A stretch of DNA of 64,000 nucleotides from NCBI GenBank assembly GCA_015680685.1, contig MNCI01006676.1, forward strand, positions 390,191-454,190, given 5' to 3'. This document shows positions 1 to 10,759 of the stretch, piece by piece. The notes under the pieces were generated by a model, which saw only the letters and a program-made list of their open reading frames with translations, did not search any database and was not told the DNA's origin. Each line of letters starts with the position of its first letter. Within the stretch, counting starts at the first letter, position 1. Origin of the DNA: Gnetum montanum (taxonomy: Eukaryota; Streptophyta; Gnetopsida; Gnetales; Gnetaceae). A program made the translations under genes and the position numbers.

Positions 1-1063
1 TTCATGGATGACTTCTCCACCTATGGAGCTACATTTGAGCAAGCCTTAGACCACCTTGAGCAAGTACTAAAATGATGCATTGAGACAAACCTTAGGCTCA
101 ATTAGCAAAAGAGTCATCTAATGGTCCAAGAAGGCATTGTATTGGGGCACAAAATATCATAAGCAAGAATTGAGGTTGACCTTAAAAAAATAGGGTCATC
201 CAAGGAATAACTAGCCAACTAGAAACTATCAAAGATGTTTGGTCATTCCTTGGACATATTGACTACTACCAGCAATTCATAGAGAATTTCTCTAAGATTG
301 CAAAATCATTGGTGAAGCTAACAAAGAAAGATGCTTCATTTTTTTAGACCATAGAATGTGAACAAGCATTCCAACAACTAAAAGAAAAATTTGTAGAAAC
401 TCCAATCCCACAAGCACCTGACTAGTCTGGACTGTTTCATGTTATGACAGATGCATCAAATTATGCCTTGGAAGCTATGCTTACATAGATGGATGACAAT
501 AAATGTCCATATTACATCTACTGCACTAGCTAAAGCATTGTGGATGCATAATTAAAATACACCACTACTAAAAAATAATTGATGGTAGTGGTGTTTGCTC
601 TAAAAACATTTAGGCATTATGTGCTTAAATACAAAGTGTTTGTGCATATAGATCATAGTGCCATCCACTTCCTAATGACCAAGCCAATAGTAAGCTTGAT
701 GTCATACTATGGTTGGTGATCTTATAGGAATTCGATCTCAAGATGGTAGATTGAAAGGGCATTGAGAATGTGGTTTCTAACCACTTTTCTTAGTTATGAT
801 GGAACAACAAAGAGGAAGAAAGTCTACTATCTAATATGTTTCCAAATGAACTCCTCTTTGTTGGGGCTATAACTAAATAATTTCCCAATAAGCCTAAATG
901 GTATGATGGCATTCTTACCTATGTTCTCATCCAAAAGATGCCATAAGGGCTGGACCATTGGAAGAAATAACAGTTTCTTCACCAACTAAAATTCTTCATG
1001 GAGATCTATAAACACCTCTACAAGGTGTGCAACGATGGTCTAATTCATTGGTGTATCCCCAAT
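1..1063 (+). pseudogene. ATH-H pol: RT end, RNase H, start of integrase
   Basis: The first codons read F-M-D-D-F-S, the reverse transcriptase catalytic box (Athila form of YxDD). The RT thumb follows (SFLGHIDYYQQFIENFSK around 243-300). RNase H starts near 440 with MTDASNYALEA (first catalytic Asp), with the KKxLMVVVFALK helix near 570 and the HIDHSAIHFL block near 643-675. From about 855 the integrase N-terminal linker can be read (PKWYDGILTYV). The frame is broken by several stops, many of the CAA/CAG-to-TAA/TAG kind. The closest relative in this window is ATH-3 pol (42160-43230). The reading stops at 1063 where ATH-1 is inserted and resumes at 7895. Confidence 0.85.
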
Positions 1064-1850
1064 TAATGAATGGCAAGGTACCCCTGCACTCAACCATATG
1101 AATAAGAGCATTACACATGTGATCTGGTTGAACTCCACAGACTAAATGCCTACACGCCTTATGGAACACTTAAGGTTAATCATTCGTTGTCTTCCCAGAC
1201 TTACTTGCATTTGTCACGGTTGTATGGTTAAGTAAGTCTGAGGTATGTGATTTTTATATCTTTTATGCTTTATCACCTATGCTAGGAAGAGAAAGGGTGA
1301 AGAGACTAAGTAACTAATTTTAACTAACTAAGTTCTAATGCCTAGCATCAGTATCCGTTCCCACTTGCCTTTCACACCCTGAACCAATGCAACCTTCTGG
1401 GATTACCAAGCGTAACGCACATGGTCAAAGCAATCGTACTAAATGCACTTAACTAGGAATGTTGAGGGTTGAGAGAGATGAATTAACTAATAAAGCATTT
1501 AAAAATTAACAATAATTAAAGTCTTAATTAGCTTAGTCCATGCACTACAAGGTTTATCCAAAAGTTCATCTTTATTTTCGTACACAAACTTGTGCTCAAG
1601 TACAATATTTGCTTGAATAAAGATTTGTTCACTTTGGGACTTCTACTACGGGCACATGGAAATTACTCTAACTCTAAAATGGAAAAACTGCAAGAGTTTG
1701 GCTAAGGTCTAGATCTAGATGGAGAAATAAGGGAGAGTTGCCTCTTATTTATAGAAATGGCTGCGGACTGCGATATCATGTACATGATATCGTAGGAAAC
1801 ACCACGATATCGCGTATATGATATCGCGTACGTGATATCACATCCCATCA
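1064..1850 (-). repeat. ATH-1 3' LTR
   Basis: On the + strand it starts TAATGAATGGC (TGATGAGTGGC in the sister LTR, two G-to-A changes) and ends CATCCCATCA, so the element-sense LTR is TG...CA. The sense TATA (CTATAAATAAGAGG) is at about 1741-1754. Next to it is a U3 array of GATATC palindromes (1771-1846), including a perfect 22-bp palindrome at 1771-1792. Compared with the right LTR, most differences are transitions, plus a 27-bp segment missing here. Confidence 0.88.
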
Positions 1851-1866
1851 TACCCCCATGACTGAA
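1851..1866 (-). promoter_or_regulatory. ATH-1 polypurine tract
   Basis: In element sense the bases next to the 3' LTR read AGTCATGGGGGTA. The same tract abuts the 3' LTRs of ATH-2, ATH-3 and ATH-H, so it is the plus-strand primer site of this family. Confidence 0.8.
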
Positions 1867-3840
1867 TAAAAACTCATCCTCAAGTTCCTTACAAAATATT
1901 GGAAAGGAATGGGATTATTGACTTGAATGGAACTAATGGTGAATGGGATGATATGTGAATAGGTCATCATTAGAAAACATGAAAAAACTGGTGTTCATGA
2001 CAACAAGAGTGAACACTTTATACATTTGACATTAGGCCCTATTTGGCAGCTGAGAGAGAAGAGAGAAGAGAGAAGAAGTCTGCTACTACCAACGCCAAGA
2101 TTGCACCTTTCATTATCTATCCGTAAGTGCCCCATCCATCTCGTTCCTTGCATAACTACTTCAGCATCGATCCATTCCAAGTGTTCCCTCTAGATCCAAT
2201 CCGTTGTTGTATGATTGCCATTTGCACACACACCATAGTCTTTATATTAGCAAGGGTAAATGAATCACAATGCAGTTGATACCTTGCTTCGGTAAAAGGT
2301 CCATTGGCTGGGTTGTGGTATGGTTAATGCAAATCTGGAGATATAATCTCGATGACTACCAAAGGTGTAGGGATTAGTAGAAAATCGAAAAAATTGGGTC
2401 AGGACCCCCATGACTAAGAGCAAACCTCCAGTAGTGATAGAATGAAAAAAGAAAAGGAATGAGAAAGAGGGAGGAAAAGAGACAACTGTAACATCAATGA
2501 AATGGATGTCAAGATGGACATGAACAAAATAGAGTTGATTGCAAAAAAGGTTAAGGGAAAGAATTTAACTGGTGCACCAAATAGGAATGCCAGTGTGTCC
2601 TCCCCAAAGCAAGCTCATGCCCTTAATGACCTGACAATCCCACATTCAAAGAGTTTGTAGGCTCTAGGAATGTCATTTGGAAACAAGAGTTTAAAGTCTT
2701 AACCACAAGAATTTACCAACAAGAAAACAATGCGTCAACTAAAATATATACTAATGATACAACCAGCAATGAGGTGAACAATGGAGAGAAGGATGGAGAG
2801 AAGAGAATGGAATGGAATCCCAAGAACAAGGTGGTGTACAACCCCTTGTGTATTTCGTGGTTAATGTGACTTCATAAATCTCATTCCAAATCCAACCTCA
2901 ACAAACCACATCCAGTGACTTTGCATTAATACATTCAACCAATCCATCCACTTGAAGTAGCAAGAATGCATCCCCCAAAGAGCCACCACCATTCCGAGGA
3001 AGCAAAGGAGGAGAGAATAGGAAACGATAAGGGCCTTAGTTAGAGGAAACATGTTTATTTTAGTTCCATAACTAGTGCTTGTATCCCAAATGATTATTTT
3101 TTCTAAGGGGTGTGCTTTGAATTCTCACTATTTTTCTTGTGTTTATACGTGAGAACTACATCATGTAAAGATTTTGTTATTTTTATTAGCTTAGCTTCCT
3201 GATGATGGAGAAATTTCAAAATGGTAAGAAAACTCAAAAAGAAAACATCCAAGCACCCAAGAGAATGGCCAACACAAATGCATCAAGTCCCTTTGAAGTC
3301 ACACCCTATTCAATCCTTGAGTCCTTTCTTAGTTTGAGAAATGTCTAGTCACCGATTCATTGATAGTTCTTATTTAGAAAGGGACTGTAAATTTCCAAGC
3401 TAAGAGAGACCATAGAAATTTATGGATGTATGGATGAAGTGGACTCATTGCCTATCATATCAAAAGAACCATACCTTAGTATCAATATCGTAACTTAAAG
3501 GTAAAAATCAAACATTAGCAACCGATAGAAAACAATTCATACCATCATTAAGAGTACTTATTAGGTGACAAACTTAACAAAATGGATAAGACACACATAA
3601 AAATAAAAGAAAAAGTATAAATAATGTTGTAAAACAAAAACAAAAAAATTTGAAGAAATTTGTAAAACAAAAATGTGCAAAACAAATACTTAAAAGAACT
3701 AAGAGCCCCGAATGATTAGCATAGGTGGCCATCTCCTCCATGACTGAATTGAAAGGGAGAGATCCAAAATAATGAGTGTTTGTTTGAATTTCTTAGAAGT
3801 GTCTAACTTCTCCCAATTGATGTTTTCAGGTTAAGGGTTG
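1867..3840 (-). other. ATH-1 3' non-coding block
   Basis: About 2 kb between the protease remnant and the polypurine tract has no supported coding region; short frames here overlap on both strands and resemble nothing I know. The last 130 bases before the tract (element sense) match the same place in ATH-H and ATH-3 (CCAATATTTTGTAAGGAACT, then GATGAGTTTT). At 3726-3750 there is an element-sense GTCATGGAGGAGATGG motif also found after ATH-H pol (18452). At 2403-2418 there is an extra TTAGTCATGGGGG. A long A-rich stretch occupies 3590-3700. Confidence 0.6.
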
Positions 3841-5150
3841 GAAGTTGGTGATGCTCATATTCCAATGTATCTATGCTTTTGTTGTGGGTGCAAGTTGTTC
3901 CTCCAATTCATTTCATGCATGTTGGTGGGCTACTCTCTTGATTAGCTGTCAACCACTAGGTGTTCTCTTGTTGTGTGGTTGCTACATACAAGCACCTTTG
4001 TATCAAAGTTTCTTGGGCACACCAGTTGCATGCAGGAGATGCTAAGCATTCCTCCATGTCATCACCCTTTGAGTAACTGTATGTGATGCATGGAACTTTC
4101 TTCTTCTCGATCTTTCCATAATTGTTTTCCTTAGATATTTCCAAGGAAAGATAACGAATTCCTAGGCATGCGTTGATGGTGCTGAGCCATGCCCTCCCCA
4201 TTATAATTAGAAAGTCCCCTTTGTTACTGTTGACTTCTATCACTAGGAAATCAGCTGGGTATAACTAACCACACACAGTGGTAATGATGTCCTCCACCAA
4301 TCCCAAGGGAATAGTGATGGATTGGTGAGCTAGCTCTAGTTGAATATTGCTCTTCTTAAGTGGAGGCAGGTTCCAGGCTTTATACATTTCTTGTGAAATT
4401 AAGTTGACTCCAAAACTTGAGTTAAAAAGAGCCTTATGAGGTTCATTCCCAGCAACTTGGAGATAAATTAGGGGGCTTCCAAGGTCAAATAATTTCTTGG
4501 GAAGGTGGCCCACCTTGATCTAGTCAGTAACGGTATGTGTTAACATAGCTATGTGCGTTGAGCTCTGTTGTTCGTTTAAAGGGAGCTCCAAAGCCTTATT
4601 TGTTGGAGGAGCATGCACAGACTCAACCGCTTGTCGTTGTGAGAGCTTGTTTGGGATTTTGGTTCTGAACAAAGATCTTCTCTTCATGTGATTATCAAAA
4701 CCAACAACGGGTTGAAGGTTTATAGCTCTTGTAGCATTACGTTGGTGCAGTTGAGTGGGGAGTTCCCCTTGCATCGTTGGAGCGAGTGGTAGTGGAACTA
4801 CCCACTTAAGAGTGATGGATGGATTTGGAGGATGGTATGTATGTTGTGTGTCTCCCATAGGATAAGGAGTCCTAAAATACTCCCAAACTTGGTAGTGACA
4901 TCGTGGGGTTACGTGACCCATAGAGTCACTGAGAGAAACTAGCTGCTACATGTAATAGTCATATGGGTTTGGTTTTCGATAAGGGTATTGTTGCCTAGGC
5001 GATGGCATCCCCCATGACTATGGGTGTTACCACTGCTAGTGTTGCTCAATAGGTTGTGGCGGAGTTCCACTTGGATAATATGTTAACGATTGGTGGAACT
5101 GCCTCGAGTTACCTTGGGAATAAGGTAACCTTCGGGGTGCTTGTCGTTTG
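3841..5150 (-). pseudogene. ATH-1 linker and aspartic protease
   Basis: From right to left in element sense there is a proline/glutamine-rich linker (4520-5150, with YPMGDTQHTYHPP and PTMQGELPTQ) and then a retropepsin-like protease (3956-4515). The protease flap region is clear (GSPLIYLQVAGNEPHKALF, ending near 4440; then GVNLISQEMYKAWNLPPLKK). The catalytic triplet that reads D-S-G in ATH-3 is N-S-S here, so the enzyme would be dead. One frameshift near 4255 separates the two halves (continuing FLIIMGRAWLSTINACLGI). The protease would have cut the gag-pol polyprotein in the virus-like particle. No RT follows it. Confidence 0.8.
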
Positions 5151-6946
5151 TTAAGTCTTGAGTTGAGTGCCTACACCCCGGACTCTTGCAGATGTGAGAT
5201 TATTTGGCAACATCCCTTAGGATGGTCATATTGGTAGATCTCACATCCATTGTCATTGTCCATGTTAGAATCCACAACCTCCTTGGTGATAGTCATTTTT
5301 CCCTTACCCTTGTTACATGCATGGTCTAAATCTCTCCACTTTTTCTTATTATGATCACTACTTCACTCCTCCTTAAACTCCTCTACAGTTTTTAGGATAA
5401 TTTCAATTTTACTATCTAAGGAGCTCCATATTTGATCTACCTTAGCTGACACTTCCGTTGTTAATTTCTGAAGTGGCAAGGTTTTTCTATTCAGTAACTC
5501 TTCGAGTGATAACTCATCCTCTTCCTCGCAAAATATCACTTCCCTCTTTTGGAGGGAAGGATCACGATTGTACTCTTCCTCACTTTCTCTTTTCCATAGC
5601 TCCCCTTCTTCTTTAGCTACTTGCTCCAACAATCTATGAACTTCATGGAACCTAAGTTCAGATAATCTCCCTTGGGCATATGTCCCAAGGGTTCTCCTGG
5701 TTTCATGTCTTAGCCCATCTACAAGATGGTGGAGTTGATCCCGTTGTGCATAACCATGGCCCAAGCAACGATGTAACAATGCATAATATCAGCCCATGGC
5801 AGCATCCAAGGGTTCGTGAGTACCCTGCTTCCATCCTTGGATCTGCTTACGCAAGTTGGACACTCTAGAGTATGTTTGGTATTTATCGTGGAATGCCTGT
5901 AAGTGATTCTGCAGATCAGCATTGTATCCCCCCTCAAATCGTGGGATATTATTCATGTCTAGTCTCTTGATCTAGCTGTCTCTCTAGTGCCTTATAGGTA
6001 TTCTCACAGCCTCTGTAATGTCTAACATACTCCAGGTTGCTAGTAGGGGTTTGTCATGATCATCTCTCTCATGACTTCTATGATGCCTACGTGGTTCCCT
6101 ACTTTCCCTTCTTTCATGCCTTGACTCTCTAGAATGCCCTCATCCTCGCTCTCAACTCTCTCGTCGAGGGTTCTCATTTTGCTTATCCTTATCCTTATCC
6201 TCAAGGTTATGCTCTTTGTGACTGCATCTTGATGTGGTAGGAGAGGGTGAATGATGTGATGAAGGGGAAGAAGAAGGGGAACCATCACCATGATGATGTT
6301 TCTTACCTTCTCTTTGGTGGCTACGGCCTTGATCGTGATGATGATTAGATTTCCTACCTTTGTCATGTGTTTGTGTTCCCTCATTGAACAATTGGTGTTC
6401 ATGGGAATCAGAACCAGGGTTGTGAATCGTAGAGTGTAGGTTCTGATACCCTACCTCCTTACCATCGTGAGGAGGGGGAACATCATTTTGTGGAAAACCT
6501 ATTGAAATAGGTTCACCACCCTTGATTTTGCTTAAGATGGGTGAACCGCTATGGGGCCCCTTGCCCTTCAATGATGTATGGTAACTCTCTTGCTGTGAAT
6601 CCCTTAAACATTGTGCTGTTGTGGGATGGTAATCCCTTGTGTCAAAATCACCTACAATGTATTTAGCATATAGCTGTGTCATGCCTATCTGTGCAAGAGC
6701 ACGAAGGAGCATGTTAGGGACTGCCCGATCTGGGGGTAACACTATGTTACCTTGCAGGTCTCTCCAATGTAGTTGTTCGTCTTGGTGGAGGATAAAGGTA
6801 AAATTAGGTATATACTCATCGTGAAGAGTATACACTACCCGATGCTGTTGAGGAACTGGCGGTTCTTAGTTATGTATGTTGTGTCGCTGACTATCTCTTG
6901 TGTGATTCCTAGGTGGTGAAGTGCTTTTATGAGAAGAAGAACACAT
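5151..6946 (-). pseudogene. ATH-1 gag, with core deletion
   Basis: The gag start is taken as the ATG whose complement is at 6944-6946 (MCSSSHKSTSPPRNHTRDSQ), because ATH-3 gag begins the same way (MSSSSYKSVSPPR at 38172). A stop follows 26 codons in, then the frame continues (YTLHDEYIPNFTFILHQDEQ near 6830). A His/Ser-rich, low-complexity middle lies at 6160-6450. Near 5900 the capsid core reads NHLQAFH directly followed by DKYQTYSRVSNL. About 140 bases present in ATH-3 (39225-39365) and ATH-2 are missing there. The coil-rich end follows (5363-5779), with a zinc knuckle near 5205-5250 whose second Cys is Tyr. Gag would form the particle; this copy cannot. Confidence 0.82.
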
Positions 6947-7070
6947 TATTATCTTGTCGGTGTGCTATTGACTGTTATTTAAATTTCTTCTGATTAACCC
7001 TAAGGGTTTGTTTAAGCTTCCCAACAATGTGGATGATTTTCTATGTTGTACTTAGCGCACAAACAACTTA

Positions 7071-7089
7071 GTCCCCGGCAACGGTGCCA
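7071..7089 (-). promoter_or_regulatory. ATH-1 primer binding site (tRNA-Asp type)
   Basis: In element sense, just inside the 5' LTR, the sequence is TGGCACCGTTGCCGGGGAC. This is one base from the usual Athila/Tat site complementary to the tRNA-Asp 3' end. Confidence 0.85.
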
Positions 7090-7090
7090 A

Positions 7091-7894
7091 TGATGAGTGG
7101 CAAGGTACCCCTACACTCAACCATACGAATATGTGCGTTACACACGTGATCTAGTTGAACTCCGCAAACTAAGCGCCTACACGCCTTATGGAAAACTTGA
7201 GGTTAATCATTCGTTGTCTTCCCAGAGTTACTTGTATTTGTCACGGTTGTATGATTAAGTAAGTCTGAGGTATGTGATTTTTATATCTTTTATGCTTTAT
7301 CGCCTATGCTAGGAGGAGAAAGGGTGAAGAGACTAAGTAACTAATTTTAACTAACTAAGTTCTAATGCCTAGAATTAGTATCCGTTGACACCTTGAACCA
7401 ATGCAACCTTTTGAGATTACCAAACGCTATTCGTTACTAAGATTACCAAGCGTAACGCACGTGCTCAAAGTGGTCGTATTGCATGCACTTAACTAGGAGT
7501 GTTGAGGGTTGAGAGATATTAATTAACTAATAAATAATTTAAAGAATTAATAATAATTAAATTCCTAATTAGCTTAGTCCATGCACTACAAGGTTTATCC
7601 AAAAGTTCGTCTTTATTTCTGTACACAAACTTGTGCTCAGGTACAATATTTGCTCGAATAAAGATCCGTTCACTTTGGGACTCCTACTGCGGGCACATGG
7701 AAATTACTCTAACTCTAGAATGGAAAAACTACAAGAGTTTGGCTAAGGTCTAGATCTAGATGGAGAAACAAGGGAGAGCCACCTCTTAATTATAGAAATG
7801 GCAGCGAACTGTGATATCGCGTACGCGATAAAGCAGGAAACGCCACGATATCGCGTATGCGATATCGCGGCAGATGCGATATCATGTCCCATCA
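7091..7894 (-). repeat. ATH-1 5' LTR
   Basis: On the + strand it runs TGATGAGTGGCAAGG to GTCCCATCA. The sense TATA is decayed to TATAATTA (about 7785-7796). GATATC/CGCG palindrome copies lie at 7811-7888. A 27-bp segment around 7412-7440, absent from the 3' LTR, repeats GATTACCAA with a CGCTATTCGTTACTA filler. That filler matches one breakpoint of the tandem duplication that follows. Confidence 0.88.
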
Positions 7895-8287
7895 CCGATG
7901 CTAATCAACTATGAATTCTCCAAGATGCTCATGAAGGTCCTTGTGGAGGCCACTATGCTGGGAGATGAATAGCTATTAAAATCTTGATGGTAGGGTATTA
8001 TTGGCCAATAATTTTCAAAGATGTTTATCAATATGTTCATTCTTGTGAACGATGCCAATGAGATGGTGGAATGACTACTTGAATGGAGAAACCTCAACAA
8101 TGGATTCAACCATTGGAACCCTTTGACATCTGGGGCATTTACTTCATAGGTTTTATCACACCCATGTCAAATGGAAAGGCATACATCATAGTCATCGTTG
8201 ACTATTGTAACCCTTTGACATCTGGGGCATTTACTTCATAGGTTTTATCACACCCATGTCAAATGGAAAGACATACATCATAGTCAT
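7895..8287 (+). pseudogene. ATH-H integrase fragment, first copy
   Basis: The + strand gives the HHCC zinc domain (DAHEGPCGGHYAGR, then SCERCQ near 8043-8060) and the start of the catalytic core (WGIYFIGFITPMSNGKAYII). A 92-bp piece (8117-8208) is repeated directly at 8209-8290. The segment then runs into a fragment of the ATH-1 LTR. The integrase would join cDNA to the host genome; this copy is a duplicated fragment. Confidence 0.82.
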
Positions 8288-8290
8288 CGT
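8117..8290 (+). repeat. 92-bp tandem duplication in ATH-H integrase
   Basis: The block starting AACCCTTTGACATCTGGGGC at 8117 starts again at 8209 and runs to the next breakpoint at about 8290. The two copies differ by about one base, so the event is young compared with the elements. Confidence 0.9.
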
Positions 8291-8764
8291 TACTAGGATT
8301 ACCAAGCGTAATGCACTTGCTCGAAGTGGTCGTACTGAATGCACTTAACTAGGAGTGTTGAGGGTTGAGAGAGATTAATTAACTAATAAAGAATTTAAAG
8401 AATTAACAATAATTAAAGTCCTAATTAGCTTAGTCCATGCACTACAAGGTTTATCCAAAATTTTGTCTTTATTTTCATACACAAACTTATGCTCAGGTAC
8501 AATATTTGCTCGAATAAAGATCCGTTCACTTTGGAACTCCTACTACGGGCACATGGAAATTACTCTAACTCTAGAATGGAAAAACTGCAAGAGTTTGGCT
8601 AAGGTCTAGATCTATATGGAGAAACAAGGAAGAGCCACCTCTTATTTATAGAAATGGTAGCAAACTGTGATATCGCGTACGCGATATCACAGGAAATGTC
8701 ATGATATCGTGTATACGATATCGCGTATGCGATATCGCGGCAGATGCGATATCATGTCCCATCA
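8288..8764 (-). repeat. Partial ATH-1 LTR copied by tandem duplication
   Basis: This matches 7432-7894 of the ATH-1 5' LTR, ends with the same CCCATCA, and is followed by the same integrase start (CCGATGCTAATCAAC). It lacks the first 340 bases of the LTR, so it is not a solo LTR from a separate insertion. It carries a perfect 28-bp palindrome at 8665-8692, where the presumed parent copy is decayed. Confidence 0.87.
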
Positions 8765-9705
8765 CCGATGCTAATCAACTATGCATTCTCCAAGATGCTC
8801 ATGAAGGTTCTTGTGGAGGCCACTATGCTGGGAGATGAATAGCTATTAAAATCTTGATGGTAGGGTACTATTGGCCAATAATTTTCAAAGATGTTCATCA
8901 ATATGTTCATTCTTGTGAACAATGCCAACGAGATGGTGGAATGACTACTCGAATGGAGAAACCTCAATAATGGATTCAACCATTGGAACCCTTTGACATC
9001 TGGGGCATTTACTTCATAGGTTTTATCACACCCATGTCAAATGGAAAGGCATACATCATAGTCATCGTTGACTATTGTAGGAAATGGACAAAATTTAGTA
9101 GTTGTCATCAACTGTACATCTTCTACTATTGCTCAATTTGTACAAAAACATGTTGTAAATAGGTTTGGTATGCCACATGCATTAATTTCTAATGATGGAA
9201 CTCACTTTATAGGCACTATCTTTTGAAAGCTCATGCAATGACTGGGGGTTGAACATAAACTCATAACATCCTACCATCCCCAAGCCAATGGTTAAGCTGA
9301 GGTTACCAATAAAGAAATCATAAGGATTCTAATAGAATTGTTAGTAAATATAAAAAAAATGGAGCACAAAACATAATGATGCCCATTGGGCCTACTACTC
9401 AACATGGAAACTTCCTATAGGCTATTCTCCCTATGAGCTTGTGTACAGAAAATTACCAACACTTCCTATTGAATCTAAGCTCTATACACTTTTAACAGCC
9501 TATGACCTCAACCTTGACTTGAGTCTACCACAAAAATAAAGACTAATGAAGCTCAACTTGCTAGATGAAAACTGATTAGTGGCCCTATCATCTAACAAGT
9601 TGCACAAGGCCTACAACAAAAAGCACCATGAGCTTAAAATCAAAAAAGTCAAACTTCAACCAGGAGATAAGGTTTTCTACTAGAACCCCACACATGTACC
9701 TCAAT
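8765..9705 (+). pseudogene. ATH-H integrase, second copy continuing into core
   Basis: The zinc domain is repeated (from 8779) and the catalytic core then continues past the point where the first copy ended. It shows VDYCRKW near 9068, FGMPHALISNDGTHF near 9160-9205 (second catalytic Asp replaced by Asn), and EVTNKEIIRIL near 9299 (catalytic Glu kept). Several frameshifts and stops are present. A later linker (KKHHELKIKKVKLQPGDKV near 9617-9673) leads to the C-terminal domain, interrupted at 9705 by ATH-2 and resumed at 18232. Confidence 0.82.
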
Positions 9706-10555
9706 TGATGAGTGGCAAGGTACCCCTACACTCAACCATATGAATATAAGCATTTCACGCACGATCTAGTTGAACTCTGCAGACAGACTAGTTGTGGTAT
9801 CTAGATGGTTACTCATAGATCGTAGTTCACTATCTTCCCACCTAGACTAGTATTAGCTTTGTCACGTATGGTTTAGTCCAGAGTGAGGTGTATGATGTGT
9901 TCCTACACTAATGCTACTCTTGGGTATGATGAAAAATAATATTAACTAAGCTAGGAGAGAGAGAGGGTGAGAGAGAATCTAAACTAGCCTAAGTACGATG
10001 AGCATCTGTTCCTTAATCATCCATACAAATCTTGGACCTCGTGCATGACTACCACTAGGGTTACCAAATGCATGGCCTAAGTACAGTACTGGGTTACCAA
10101 GTAGTCACACTTAAATGCTTGTGATTAAGTCATACTCATTCCGCATTACTAGGAGATTAGGGTAGAGAGATATTAACTAAAAAAGCAATAAATAACAATA
10201 ACAATTAAATAAATAATTAAGCTAAGTGGTTGCTGCAATGATGAAGTAATCTCGATCTTTATTGCCAGTCATGTGTGTGTCCAAGTACGTCACACTCGAA
10301 GAAGGATGTCGTACAATTACAATCATCACATTGTAGGCATGCACTCGGAGAAAATGGTTGAGAAGAAGAAATGATGTACTAAAAACTATTGAAAACTTAA
10401 ACTTCAAAAAAAATCCTTACCAAAATTTCCTACCTCTTATTTATAGATGAGGAGACAAGCTGCAATATCGCATCTAGGCTATGATATAGCGTACGCAATA
10501 TTGCATACGTGATATTATGGGTGCAATATCGTAGCCACTAATTCATGACTCATCA
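9706..10555 (-). repeat. ATH-2 3' LTR
   Basis: On the + strand it runs TGATGAGTGGCAAGG to ATGACTCATCA. The sense TATA (CTATAAATAAGAGG) is at about 10433-10448. Decayed GATATC palindromes lie at 10460-10530 in the short U3. Confidence 0.9.
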
Positions 10556-10572
10556 TACCCCCATGACTGAAT
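10556..10572 (-). promoter_or_regulatory. ATH-2 polypurine tract
   Basis: In element sense it reads TTCAGTCATGGGGGTA directly before the 3' LTR, as in ATH-1 and ATH-3. Confidence 0.82.
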
Positions 10573-10759
10573 GAAAACTCATCCTCAAGTTAAAGTGAGA
10601 ATAAGCTCCATTGATTACATAGTGGATAGCTATGGGATTATTGACTAACGAGAATGGATTCATGCCGCAATGTGGAATTAGAACAAAATTGAGACACAAC
10701 ACAACACAAAGAATGTAAAAGAAAATCCTATAGCTAAAAAATTGGGTGAAACTCATGTA

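Larger units (their letters stand above)
1064..7894 (-). mobile_element. ATH-1: Athila-like element with gag and protease only
   Basis: Both LTRs are present (1064-1850 as 3' LTR, 7091-7894 as 5' LTR), with a tRNA-Asp-type primer site inside the right LTR and a purine tract inside the left one. The flanks give a 5-bp target duplication, CCAAT at 1059-1063 and CCGAT at 7895-7899, one base apart. Between the LTRs I can read gag, a proline-rich linker and a protease, then about 2 kb of non-coding DNA. No RT, RNase H or integrase is visible. It sits in the ATH-H integrase in opposite orientation. The likely reading is a non-autonomous derivative of an Athila-like parent resembling ATH-3. Confidence 0.88.

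Noticed and set aside
2861-3052. 63-aa minus frame with hydrophobic stretch as a possible env remnant
   Set aside because: Too short, no neighbouring support, not shared with the related blocks in ATH-H or ATH-3.
7909-8979. Two similar 66-aa minus-strand frames (7909-8109, 8779-8979)
   Set aside because: They are shadows of the + strand integrase zinc domain, similar only because the segment is duplicated.
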